This document shows, piece by piece, positions 11,794-23,520 of a DNA stretch of 64,000 nucleotides. Every line of letters starts with the position of its first letter. Position 1 is the stretch's first letter. Below the pieces are notes generated by a model, which saw only the letters and a program-made list of their open reading frames with translations, ran no database searches and was not told the DNA's origin. The stretch spans positions 45,468,683-45,532,682 of the forward strand of contig CM034297.1 in assembly GCA_019925795.1 (NCBI GenBank). Direction: 5' to 3'. Position numbers and translations under genes: made by a program. The DNA is from Dendrobium chrysotoxum. Its lineage: Eukaryota > Streptophyta > Magnoliopsida > Asparagales > Orchidaceae.

Positions 11794-14700
11794 TGTTGAC
11801 CTTATTTTTGTATGAGGTCATTAGGACCCACTTGGGTTTCTTTTTAGGGACCTAATAATGGAGAGATGTCCACCCCTTAGTCATAAAGGTCCTAATAAAG
11901 ACCCAATTCAATCCCAATTAAAACCTGTTCTACCTTTAAGCTCAATCTTTAATCCAGCCTTCAATCAACATTCAATCAAATTATAAATCATATCTAATTA
12001 ATTTCAATCATTCATTTGATTTCCATGGATATGAATGGTTCAAGGTCAATCATTTAACTCTTAAATCCAATCCAAATCCAACATTCCAAATCAAATCTTC
12101 AAGGTCAAGGACCTAGGCCCTGAAACTCTTTCTGGGTGAACTTTCTGTCACCTAGAAACCCAATCAAGTGACCTCTAAATCATGATCCATCAATTGCATA
12201 TTGTCCAAACATGTCTCTTAGATCAATCCTCCAAATTTGAGCTCAATCCAACACTCTTAGCCTTTCAAACTGAATCTTTTCCCAAAGGGTGCAAAACCTT
12301 CAATTATTTACAGCCTATGCCACTGGACTTGCCATCCAGAGCAATTTGACCTTTGGACCCTCTCCAAACCCTCCAATCACAGTCATGAATTTTTTTATGA
12401 TTGGTTGACCAGTAAATTACACTTTTCCAGACCCAATTTGACACAGTGTTGACCTGGGGTCAAAATGACCAAAATGCCCTTTATAGGGATTTTTGGTCTT
12501 TTCCCCAAAGTTCAACATGACCTTCCCATATCAATATTCAAAACCTATTCCAATGGATCCTAAATATCATTAGGAATATATTGGACCCAAACTCAAGTCT
12601 TGGTTTGACCTAGTTGACCAAGTCAACCAAGGTTGACCAAAAATGCCCCTTAAGGTTTCAAATGTCAATTTCAATCCAAATGACCTTACTAATGTATGAA
12701 ACCACCTCCATTGATCTCAAAATACTCATTTGAACCTTTTTACCCAAAGTCAACCCATAGTTTAACAAGGTTGACCAAGTCAACCATGGTTGACCAAATT
12801 AACCATTAACCCACATTAAGGTTAATTTCAATGCTTGAACCCTTTTTAAATCAAATCAATCCATCAAAATCATTCAATTGGACACCCTTAACATGTCCAA
12901 AGCTTTACAAGTCAAGCTACCCCTTGGGTTGACTTGGTCAACCCATTTGGAGGAGTCAAAACCTTCTCCAAACCCCTTTAAGCCTATGGAAAGAGGCCAA
13001 ATCGTGGCCACATCACCAAACCACCTTGGCAATCCATGACTTAATCCAAAACCTGCTCAAACCTGATAGAAATTAACCCATTTCCTCTCTTAAGAAGCCC
13101 TAATCCAACACCATAAATCAAGCCAAGCATTGGTTCATCCAAATGGGAGAAAAGGCTTGTGGTCCCCTTTCCCATGGACCAAGAGAGGTCACACTCACCA
13201 CCAACCCTATTACCTAGCTTTGGGTAGCTTAGGAGACACTTGTCATGCATCCAAACTCCCTCCAAATAAATCAAGATCATCCAATCCAAAAGCCAAGGGT
13301 TAAGGTGGGAGAAACCTAACCTAAGAGAGAGAATCTTCATTATTCACTCTCCCCTCAACTCTCCAGCAGCCTCCAACTTTCCTAGAGCTTTCCCCATCCT
13401 CTCCATCCATCCCCAAAGCTTTCCCAAGCTTCTTCCCATCATTTCCAAGCCTCAAATCAATATTTTAGTGAGGAGAGAGCATTCTAGAGAGAGAAAGAGG
13501 ATTTTCTAACAGAACTTTTGATCCAGAAAGATCTAGCTCTTGGTGTCTTTATCAAAGTTGTAGAGGATCACTTCAGCTTTCTAATGATCCTAAGATCTTA
13601 AAAATCTGATGGTTGTATTGTAAGTTATGCTCATTTTAAGTTTAATTTTTAATTTGAAGCTGCTCAAAAATTTCATTACTTGAGGTCTCCAAACTCTAAG
13701 CAATGAAAGCTCATGTTCCCATGAGCCTATGTTTCAAGTTTTGTTAAATTTTGACGAGTATTTTGAAAGTTATGAGTATTTCAATTTTCTAGTTCATTTT
13801 GAACTAAATCGGCCTTGATCGATCTCGGCCATCCGATTTTCTATCTTTCTCGATCGGACGGGTCGGGGTTAGTGATGGCGTGGATAGGTGGTTGATAAAC
13901 AGTATTTTGCAAGTCAAAATGCCACACGCCGCCGTCATTTTGGCGCCGATCATTGCCAATGATTGGCGCGGTTATTAATGGACTTAAAAATTTAAAAACA
14001 TAGTCATAACTTTCAAAATTCATAGTAAATTCATTTCTCCACCAAATTAAGTTTTTTTGGGCTCGTTGGAAAGATAATTTACCCTAATATTTATTAAAAT
14101 TAATTTTGAGTTAATTTGATTACTGGATTTTGAGATATTTCTATTTCTTTAAAATCAGTATTTTGTGATTTTCTCACAATCCAGTGGTCAATTGAGCCCC
14201 AAATTTTGGTTGAAGGTAGTTGGATATCTTAGGCATGCACTATAATTTTTTTAGGTTCAGATACCAATTGAATTGCTGTGATGTGAATTTCTAAGGTAAT
14301 GGATCCATTTTGGACCAAAAACTTTGAAAATTCATAATTCCATTTTTCTATAGAATTAGGCTGCATAACTTTTGTGGTGTGATTGCATATGTGTAAGGGT
14401 TAGACAAACCAAATTTCAAGCCTATTTGAACAGTAGAGACACCTAGGAAAAATAGTTAAGGAAAAGTCTAGAAAATTTAGAAAATTTCTAGGGCATTGTA
14501 CACGCACCCAATAAGGGTGAAACTTGAACATTAAAAACTTAGTGACATCAAGTACCTTAGGTTCTAATTTCATTGAATTTGGAGGTCATTAGGTTAAAAA
14601 ATTAATTACCCAAATTTTCAGCCCTTTTAAGGACCCAGAAAATTCTAAAAATATAATAAATCAAAATTAACTCCAAAAAGTATAAATAATATCTTAAATT

Positions 14701-17700
14701 GACCAAAACATAGTCCTCTACCTAGGAAAAATAAAAGTCCCTTGACTGGACTCCTAATTTAACTTTAATTTGACTTTTAATAAAAATCAATAATTAATTA
14801 AATTAATTAATTAAAAATTATTAAAAATCCCAAATAATTTCCAAACACTTGAAAACACTCCCATGGTTCATTCTTGTCCTTTGGGATTGATTCCATGCAG
14901 TTTGGGATGAGTTTGGATCAAAATGATCAAAACCTTCCTAATTAAGCAATTTTAAAAATTCAAATAATTAAGGAAACTTTGAAAATTCATAACTAATTAC
15001 AGAAAAATCAAAATTGAGCAAACTTAGTGTCAATCAACTCCAATTAAGGTCTAGTATTTTCTAAAAATGTTAAACCTCCAAAATCTGGTCAAAGTCAAAA
15101 AGTCAACTTTTCGGTCAACCATAGTTCAAATCTAGGTCCAAACTTCAAAAAATCATAACTTTTCATAGAAAACTCCAAATTGAGTGTGCTAATAGTCTAA
15201 CAACTAATCATAAGGTCTAATATTTATTAAAAATATGAAACTTATAAAATTAATTTTAATTTAAAAAGTTAACTTTTGGCCCCCTTAATTAATATAATTA
15301 AATAATTCTAATAAATCCTGAAAATCTAATAATTCATCAAAATTTTAGAAATCTTTGATTTGATTAATAAAACACTCAACCAACACTCAAATTCATAACA
15401 AACACTTCAAAGATGAAGTTTATTGGATAGACTACTCCGGGCTGCGGGGCTAAGTGTCCTAAGGAGGCCTAGTTCCTCGAGCCTGGTGGCACAACGCCAT
15501 GAATGAATTTAATGGAGTGTTAAACATCAAAATTAAGTTACTTTTAATTACTTAACCAGGTTAAAACCCTTAATCCAACTACATCAGCAAGGTTTTTAGG
15601 ATGGACTACTCCGGGCTGTGGGGCTAAGTGTCCTAAGGAGGCCTGGTTCCTCGAGCCTGATGGCACAACGCCACGAACCTGTTGATGGAAAACATAAAAT
15701 AATTTAACTTTTAAAAATCAGTAATTAATTAAATTAATTAATATTAATTTATCCTTAATTTTCAATAAACTAAATCAACTTAATCAACCCCGATTACTAC
15801 TGGGTAACCAAGGCCTACGAGGCTATTAACTTAGCCCCTAGGAAGGTGAAACAAACTTCATGGCCTCGGTGAGCAACAAAGGTAAAAATAATTTAACTAT
15901 TAAAATGAGTTTAATTTAAATTCTAATATACTAATATTTAAACTTTAATTAAACCTCTCTTTGAACCTTCCGTAAATTCAAATATTAGATAATTTGAACA
16001 AATTACCCATCCTAGGATCTACAGCAGCCACACGACCTTCTACACACACTTTAAATGGTTTGCTAGGACAACCGACTCTAGATCTAGGCTAGGCCGGTGT
16101 TTACTTTCTGCTGTATGCCAGTTTTTCTGAGTTTTCATTGCATGTTGTGATTGAAATTGATTGATGTGTTTGTTTATTTTTACTGCACTCTGTGGATTGA
16201 TGTGATGGGCGACTAGATTACCCTTAGGTTAGGAACAATCTGGATGCTCATTAAATTTTCTGCAGGTGGCCACGCTCGTGCTGGGCAATAAAGGGGGCTA
16301 AATAAATTATAAATATAAATACTACAGGTGCTTCAGCTGCTTGGCCCCCAAATAAAAAAGAGCGTGACCAAGTGTGTTTATTTTTCTGCATATATATACA
16401 TATAAATGCTTGGGATGTGTTTTAATATTTAAATGCTTAGGATAACCTTACAGGAGAGTCTAGAATTTTCATTTTCATATTTATGTAATTCATTTGAGTA
16501 TTGAGTTATGAAAGTGACACTTTGAGTTTGGGATACATAGATCCAAAAGTTGGATTCCAAAGAGAAAAGGATACCCCTTTCGGGGATAGTCCTTATCCAT
16601 TTGGAACTCCAAATTTAGATCATTTTACTACCCAAAGTGGAAAGAGTAACCTTCCCTTCAAGGGAAGAGTTCTCTTTTCCATTTGGGTATCCGATCATGA
16701 AGAACCCAAGGAGCTCAAGGAGGAGAAGACCGAGGAGTTGAAGATAGAGAGTATCCCACTCAAGGTCACTTGCGCCTGTATTAGGATTAGAATCCAGGTT
16801 GTTGTTGGTGGTGCCCGGCCACTTTTAATTTATGTAAATCTGAGTTGTAATAAGTAAGGTAATCTGCCTATGGACATTTATTTAATTAGTTTGATTATTT
16901 AATGTGTTTTAATTTGATTTGATAGTGTATAGGGCTGCCTGCTTTTCTTAGTTTTTTGACGCTTGCATGTCATTTTTATTTTAGCCTGGAATTCGCTAGG
17001 CTCTCTAAGAACTAAAATTTTTTTTTACTCATAACTAATATTTAAAATTTTAATATTTAAATAACATAGAAACTTAACGACCAAGGGAATAGCCAAAATT
17101 GTTTGGGGTCGCATGCATATTACTGCATATCTCTCCCTACTTGCTATAAGACACTTTCCCGCCTGTGGGTAGAGTCCAGATAATCCGACCTATGAGGTTA
17201 AGGTGCTGGATCTGGGGAAGTCTAGTCTTTAAAAAAAAATTATTTTATAAGCCTTTTTAAAATCTCATGCATACTTGATTTGGAGATTTTAACCAGCATG
17301 CATCGCATTAGAAACTAATTAAATTAAAATTTTAATTGCATTTTAGTCTAAGCATTCCACCCAACATAAGTCAAGGGGTCAATTAGGAATCTGCTCTAGA
17401 TGTCGACCCCAACTTCTTAAACCAATCTTAAATAATATCCCTGATCACACTACATCAAAAGATCGGACTCATGGTTTTGAAGCGTTTAGGTGGTTTAGCT
17501 GGCTCCCCAATCCAGGCCGGGATAAGCCCAGATTTTGCACTGCATTAGTTAGGTTCGGACCACTGTGTTCTAGTGTCCAAATTTAGATTTAGGATTTGGG
17601 GCAGGTCTCGTTTTGAATCATATGACCCCAACCTCCGGGAATATAATCCCAAATTTCTAATAAAATGCTCAACTCGAATTAAACATTCTTTCAATCCAAA

Positions 17701-18412
17701 ATTTAAAGCCCAACACTTAGCTTAGGTCGGGGCACTTCTGAATTATTTCAGAATCCTAAAGTGTCTCCTATTCTTCTTATTTTGATTCCAAAATAAGAGT
17801 TCAATCTTGCTCCAATCTCATTTGAAATTCCAATTTCATCTCTTTGATATCATTCCTTGAAAATATCTAAACAAAAATTTTGCCATTATTTTAATCGAAA
17901 GTTTTTGTAGGGGACTCCGGTCTCCCACGATGTAATTAACTACAAGGGCTTGCGCTCGTAGGAAATTTAGAACCCACATCTGATTTTTCAAAACTAATTT
18001 TCAAAACTCAATTAGTCCTCTTTGGGAAAGTTAAATTACTAACGATCGGTATCATTATATTCGAACGATTATTAACAAATTATATCTTCTCCCTTCAAAG
18101 AGACCTATCTTTTTTTAAAATGAATTCGAATATAAAATTAACGATCGCTCCTCTTGATTATCGCAGACTGATATTTGATTGAACTTTACTTTGACCCTTC
18201 GAGGCCATGTGAGGTCCTCTCTTGAATCTGGTTATGATATTCAAGACGGGATTCTTAATTCTAAATCTGAACCCCATCCTGAAATTTAATTTCTACCTCC
18301 CAAGGTGGTGTAATATTTTTGATGGAATGTTTGATTTTAGAATTAAATTTTAATGTCAAATCTAAATTTCCCACAGAAAACTAAATTTTTCAAAACCCAC
18401 TTTTTAACTACA
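11794..18412 (+). repeat. Ogre-like 3' LTR, long form (6.6 kb)
   Basis: It starts TGTTGACCTTATTTTTGTATG and ends ACTACA. Over its outer and middle parts it matches the 5' LTR closely. It also holds the two blocks the 5' LTR lacks, and the - strand fragment at 28586-32384 shows those blocks too, so this long form is the ancestral one. Conserved interior landmarks include two copies of an ACTACTCCGGGCTG segment (about 15430 and 15605). The LTR contains a 118-codon frame at 16501-16857. Confidence 0.75.
16501..16857 (+). CDS. LTR-internal ORF, 118 codons, function unknown
   Basis: The frame starts with an alternative codon at 16501 and its first ATG is at 16507. It has no recognised domain. It is noted because the equivalent region of the - strand LTR fragment (30220-30501) keeps the same frame open over some 90 codons with mostly conservative differences, including the shared words SLGYIDPKV and PNLDHFTTQSGKSNLP and an acidic Lys/Glu-rich end. 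The more distant LTR at 48307-54291 has lost the frame. It could be a real small LTR-encoded protein, or chance in a slowly diverging repeat. Confidence 0.25.
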   Translation: MSYESDTLSLGYIDPKVGFQREKDTPFGDSPYPFGTPNLDHFTTQSGKSNLPFKGRVLFSIWVSDHEEPKELKEEKTEELKIESIPLKVTCACIRIRIQVVVGGARPLLIYVNLSCNK

Positions 18413-19409
18413 AATAACGATGATCTAGATCATGCTAGACGATCAGCTCAATTCCTTGAATTGATCATATAGCACCTAGCTCTTCGTACATTACTAACAT
18501 GAGTACTTTTAACTAATCATACTAGATGATCAATGTCATCAGAATTGAATTTAGGGATTTTTATGTGGCCTTGTATTTAATCTCTCTCATTGACTTATTT
18601 CAAAGTCTTTGGCTACTGAGTGGTGTTGAGAGGGATCTTTGAGAAGAAGTTCTAGGAGTGCTTTGGGAAGAAGAGGGAGAGCTTGTGTGTGAGGGAGAAG
18701 TAGTGTGAGGGGTTCACACGGTTGCTCCAAGCAAGTGTCTTGCCTTGTTCCTCCAAGTGTTGTCTAAGTTTCATAGGTGGCTTCAGGGAACAATTATTCA
18801 GCTCAAGGCCGTGGTTCTCTTCCATCACCAGGAGGGTGAGAAAGGAGTTCAAGGTACTCTACCTTCTCTAGGACAGATAAAAACATTGAAGGTTCGAAGC
18901 CATCACCTAGACGGTGACAAAGCTTTCGGCTATCTGCCACACTGGATTTGGTGGAAGTGGTTTATGTAAGGGCTTCTCCATCTTGCTATGGGGGAAAAAG
19001 GAGAGACACTATATTGATAGTGCATTACTCAGAGAGGAGGACTCCAGGGAGTAGACGTGGGTCATTGTTTGACCAAACAACTATAAATCTCTAGTGTGTT
19101 TGTTCTAATTTTTATTTTTGTATTTTACTTTTTACATTTTAATTCTGTTATAACTGCTTGGTGAAAATCATACTTAATGCTTTATTCTACTAATTAGAAT
19201 TTCATCATCATTGCTTAGATATTTTGGTAAATTTGTTCGCTTTCGCACTAAGTGAAAATTACTACTTACTTTTCAAATATTGAAAAATCTAAAAATATTG
19301 TCTTTATTTTTTAAATTAAGCAATTAGTTTTTAAATTCATTAATTCACCCCTCTCTTGGTGTGCCTAGGGATAAGTTCACTTAAGCTTAACATCCTTATT
19401 AAACTTTCA
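18413..19409 (+). repeat. Copia-1 5' LTR, second part
   Basis: This continues the LTR cut at 4126. It has diverged palindrome motifs at the start (ATCATACTAGATGATCAATG), then the block seen in the other Sirevirus LTRs: the exon-like GAGGGAGAAG stretch, the CCTTTCACCAGGAGGGTGAG-type repeats, GCAATGGTGG-like spacer, TTCACCCCTCTCTTGGTGTGC and a final AAACTTTCA. It ends two bases before the primer site. Confidence 0.75.
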
Positions 19410-19411
19410 AT

Positions 19412-19423
19412 TAGTATCAGAGC
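19412..19423 (+). other. Copia-1 primer binding site (initiator Met tRNA)
   Basis: TAGTATCAGAGC differs by one base from TGGTATCAGAGC, the complement of the plant initiator methionine tRNA 3' end used by Ty1/copia elements. It lies two bases after the LTR end, as in copia-2 and copia-3. Confidence 0.85.
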
Positions 19424-19467
19424 GGTACTCAAAATAGGGTTTTAGAAAACTTTGAGGAAAATGATTA

Positions 19468-21160
19468 ATGGCACACTTCAAAAATAGGAACACCGCAGAA
19501 GGTTACTCAATTACTCATCCACCATTATTTAAGAATACTCCCTTTGATTTTTAAAAAATTTGCATGTCAATATTTTTATAATCTATTACTTTCAAGATAA
19601 AACATATGATTCAATCTGGATATTCTTTACAGTCACGTATTGTTAATGGTGTGAAAACTGATACTCCTTATACTGAATGGAGTCAAGAGGATAGAGAATT
19701 TGCTCAGTTAAATGCTAAATATCTTAACTACTTTTTGTGCTTTAAAATCTGAGGACTATATGTATGTATTAACATGTACTACTGGAAAGGAAATTTGGGA
19801 TAGACTGTGCCTTATATGTGAAGGAACTAGTGAAGTAAAATAGTTTAGATTAAACATCTTGATACATGAATACAAACTCTTTTGCATGAAACCCAACAAT
19901 CAAAATCAGAAATGTATACTAGGTTCACACAGATAGTGACAACCCTACATGCATTAGGTAGAGAACTATCAAATTTTGAGAAAAGTTAATAAAATCCTAT
20001 GTTGCCTGCCTAGTGCGTATGATGTTAAAATTTTTATAATTACTGAATCAAAAGATTTGAATGTCTTTTCTATTGATAATTTACTTGGGTCACTTATTGC
20101 CTACGAATAAGGCATGAGTCAAAGACTAAATGATGCAGGTGATAAAAAGAAATAGAAGATTGTGGCTTTGAAAGCGAACAATTTAAACAATGAAAGTTCT
20201 GCAACGGAGGAGGATGATGACATATCACTAATAACACGGCAATTTAAAAGCTTCCTAAGAAGAAAACAAAAGTGTCATCTGCAGTGGAATAAAGGTAAAT
20301 CAAATAAAAATTCTAAGGCTGCTTTTGATATTATTTATTTTAAATGCAGGAAGTTAGGGCACTTGAGGATGGATTGCCCCAACCTGAAAACTCACCCAGT
20401 CAAGGAGAAGAGTGAAGAAAAAGCTAAATTTAGGAAGGGGAATAACAGGACACATAAGGCATTTTGGGCTGACTCCACCTCACAATCATTGGAACCAGAA
20501 GCAGAGGAGGAGATAACAAATATGTATCTTATGGCTAACGATAATCTTGATCAATCAGATCAAGAAGAGGTATGTCAGCTCTCATATGATGAATTATTTA
20601 TTATTTTTGAGAAAATTCATGATTCATGTAGGAAACTTTAAATGATGTATACTAATATGAACAATGATTTTACTACTTTGCAAAAAGAGCATACTTGTTT
20701 GATAAATAATCATTCTATCTTGGATAGCAATCATATGGTTCTTATTGATGAGTTTGATGCATTAAGTAAGAAGCATATTGAATTATCTATTGCATATGAT
20801 TCCTCAAAAATAAAGCATGTTGAATATGAAAACTCATTCAAAAACTTAGAGGCATATATAACAGAGATAGATGATAGTGAGCATGCATTAAAAATGGAAG
20901 TATCCATTCTAGAAAGTGCAAATAAATTCCTACAAGAAAAAGTAAATATACTTCAAGATAATAAATTATCACTTACATTGGCATAGTGGCATAACTCATC
21001 ATAGCATGTATCATATACCCCTAGGAAGAGGCACTATAACCCACATAGATTAGTAAATCCTTTTCCTGGTGTTAGATATTACTCTTGTGGCATTCAAAGA
21101 CACATAGCCCACACTTGCACTATCCATCATAGAACACATCTATTGTAGAGGCCAAAACTA
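19468..21160 (+). pseudogene. Copia-1 gag remnant
   Basis: The start MAHFKNRNTAEGYSITHPP at 19468 parallels the gag start of copia-3 (MANFGNRNTAEGYSI). A TAA follows within 40 codons and more stops and a frameshift come before 20160. Open pieces at 20162-20641 and 20642-20986 cover the serine/acidic linker, the knuckle (YFKCRKLGHLRMDCP, first Cys changed to Tyr), and the coiled-coil-forming C-terminal part with heptads of Leu, Ile and Lys/Glu. A second knuckle-like stretch (CGIQRHIAHTC) lies near 21090-21122. The long gag with coiled coil fits the Sirevirus lineage. The protein cannot be made whole. Confidence 0.75.
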
Positions 21161-21279
21161 CTTGTATCACAGCATAGCATGTAAACATCTCGTTCATCAA
21201 TGCATAAGGTAGAACCCAAACTCACTTGAGTTCCCAAATCTAATATTTAAAGACTTTGTAGAGAAGCTCTTATAAAAGA

Positions 21280-22868
21280 CCTACTGAGAGCATATGGTAC
21301 CTGGATAATGGATGCACAAGGCATATAACTGGTGATTTGAAGCAGTTCATCATATTGTAGGCCAGGTTATGAGGTAAGGTCATTCTAGGAGATAACACCA
21401 CTAGGAGAGTGGTTGGATCATGCATAATTGGAAAGTCCAAAAATTTTATCATTAAAATGTTTTATTAGTTGATAGTCTAAAGCATAGCCTACTAAGCATT
21501 AGTCAATTGTGCAACAAGGGTTTTGATATACAATTTTTATCTGCAAATACATGATTAGCTTAAATGGCAAATTTATTTTAAAAGAAAAAAGGGTAAATAA
21601 TATTTATATGCTTGATTTGAACTGCATTGAATATTCTGATTGCTTATGTTTGAAAACTATTATTGATGATTCCTAGTTATGGCATAGGAGACTATATCAT
21701 GCAAGCATGAAAACTCTTAGGAAGATTATCCAAAAAGATCTAGTTAGAGGCAAACCTAAGTTAGATTTCACTAAGGACCACCTATGTGATGCCTGCCAAC
21801 TAGGAAAATAAGTTAAATCTTCATTTCATTTAATTAAGGACATCAACACATGTAGGCCATTAAAAATTCTCCATATGGACCTATTTGGACCCATTAGTAT
21901 AGCCAAACTAGGAGGGAAACTATATGGATTTATAATAGTAGATAATTATTCTAGATTCACTTGGTTTAGATTCCTAGCAAAGAAAAGTGAATCATTTGAG
22001 AAATTTAGAACCTTCTCCACCTGGATACAAAGAAAATTAGGGTGTAAAATTTTAACCATTCATAGTGATCATAATGGAGAGTTTGAGAATGGTAGGTTTG
22101 AATCTTTCTGTCAAGAGATAGGGATAGAACATAACTTCTCTGCCCTTAGGACCCCTCCACAGAATGGAATAGCTGAGAGAAAAAATAGAACTTTGGTAGA
22201 AGCTGCTAGGTCCATGCTAGTTAAATATTCTCTACCTAGATACTTTTGGGCAGAAGTAGTAAATACTACTTGTGTTTTAAATAGGGTGAATATTAGATTC
22301 AAGATAAATAAGACAACCTATGAACTTCTTAAGGGTAGGACACCCAGTTTTTCTCACTTGCATGTTTTTGGGTGTAGATGTTTTGTCTGATTAATGGTAA
22401 ATCAACTTAGGAAAATTTGATCCCAAGTCTGATGAAGGAGTCTTCTTAGGTTATTTATCTATAAGTAAGGCCTATAGAATCTTCAACAAGAGGACCTTAA
22501 TAGTAAAAAAGTCTACCCATGTTGTGTTTGATGAATCAGATAGGACCTTTGAATCTAAATAAGAAGAAGAAGTAGAGGTAATTTAAGGGGTAGAAGTCGT
22601 TAACCTAGGAGATAGAGTAGAATCTCAGGTACCCTTGCTTAGAGAATGGAGATACTCATCTAGTCATCCTAAAAAAACTGATCTTAGGAGACCTATCTGA
22701 AGGTGTTAGAACTAAGCATGATCTTTGGAAGGAGGTTAGTTATTCTGCATTTACCTCTATGACAGAACTCACCAATATTGATCAAGCCCTAGCTGATGAA
22801 TTTTAGATCCTAGCAATGAAAGAAGGATTGAATTAATTTGTTAGGAATAATATTTGGGAGTTAGTGAG
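21280..22868 (+). pseudogene. Copia-1 protease and integrase remnant
   Basis: Protease starts near 21295 with WYLDNGCTRHITGD, where the usual DSG of the active site reads DNG. The GAG-pre-INT zinc-binding region is at about 21675-21810 (LWHRRLYHASMKTLRK and HLCDACQLGK). The integrase core is open at 21875-22390 and keeps all three catalytic acids in MDLFGPIS, HSDHNGEFEN and NGIAERKNRTL. A frameshift after GCRCFV near 22390 and several stops break the rest. The pol frame is cut at 22868 by the solo LTR. Confidence 0.8.
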
Positions 22869-22899
22869 TGTTGACCTCATTTTTGTATGAGGTCATTAG

Positions 22900-23520
22900 G
22901 ACCTATCCCAGACTCCAGATAAATCTAGGCCCTAGGATCAATCTGATCTTAGATCAAGCTAAGCTCTATGATCAATATAGATCCCAGATTAAATTCAAAT
23001 CTTAGATCTATCTAGATTCTAGGATGCCCCTATATTTTAGGTCTTAAGATCAATCCATACCCTAGGATTCCTTCCTAGACTCCAGATCCTTAGATCTACT
23101 CTAGATCTTAAGACTCTTTTAGACCCTAGAGCCTAGGATTTCTTAAACTCCAGAGACCTCCTAGATCCTAGACCTTAGGATTCTCCCTAGACTCCAGATC
23201 TTAGGATTTACTCTAGACCCTAGGATTCTTCATAGACTCTAGATCTTAGACTCACCTAGATCCTAGGATCATTCTAAAATCCAAAATTCTAGGAAATCTA
23301 GACACCAGAATTTCTCTAGATTTCAAATCCTAGGATCTACCCATGTCCTACCCAAACTTTAGATCAATCTAGGTCTGAGGATCCTCCTAGACCTTAGATC
23401 TAACTAGACCCCTGATCTATCTAAACTCTAAATCAATTCAAATTTTAAATCAATTCAAACCTCAAATCAGTCTACACCATAAATCAATTCAAGCCTTAAA
23501 TCTAACTAGACTCTAGTCCA
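22900..23520. repeat. CTAGAYCCTAGGATY-type degenerate repeats
   Basis: Within the solo LTR the words CTAGACCCTAGGATT, AGATCTTAGGATT, TAGATCCTAGGATC and relatives recur every 20-40 bases. TAGATCCTAGGATC contains the palindrome GATCCTAGGATC. The spacing is irregular, so this is a motif-rich region, not a regular tandem array. Confidence 0.6.

Larger units (their letters stand above)
4127..18412 (+). mobile_element. Ogre/Tat-like Ty3/gypsy element, non-autonomous, about 14.3 kb
   Basis: Two related LTRs bound it: 4127-6900 and 11794-18412, both starting TGTTGACC and ending ACTACA. A primer site follows the 5' LTR at 6911. The interior of about 4.9 kb holds one 191-codon frame and two tandem arrays directly before the 3' LTR, but no gag knuckle, RT or integrase, so it needs enzymes in trans or has lost its pol. 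Very long LTRs, an arginine-tRNA-like primer site and 3' UTR arrays are known traits of the Ogre/Tat lineage. Both flanks are halves of the copia-1 LTR. The target duplication is unclear: ATAAT on the left, AATAA or ATAAC on the right. Confidence 0.7.
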
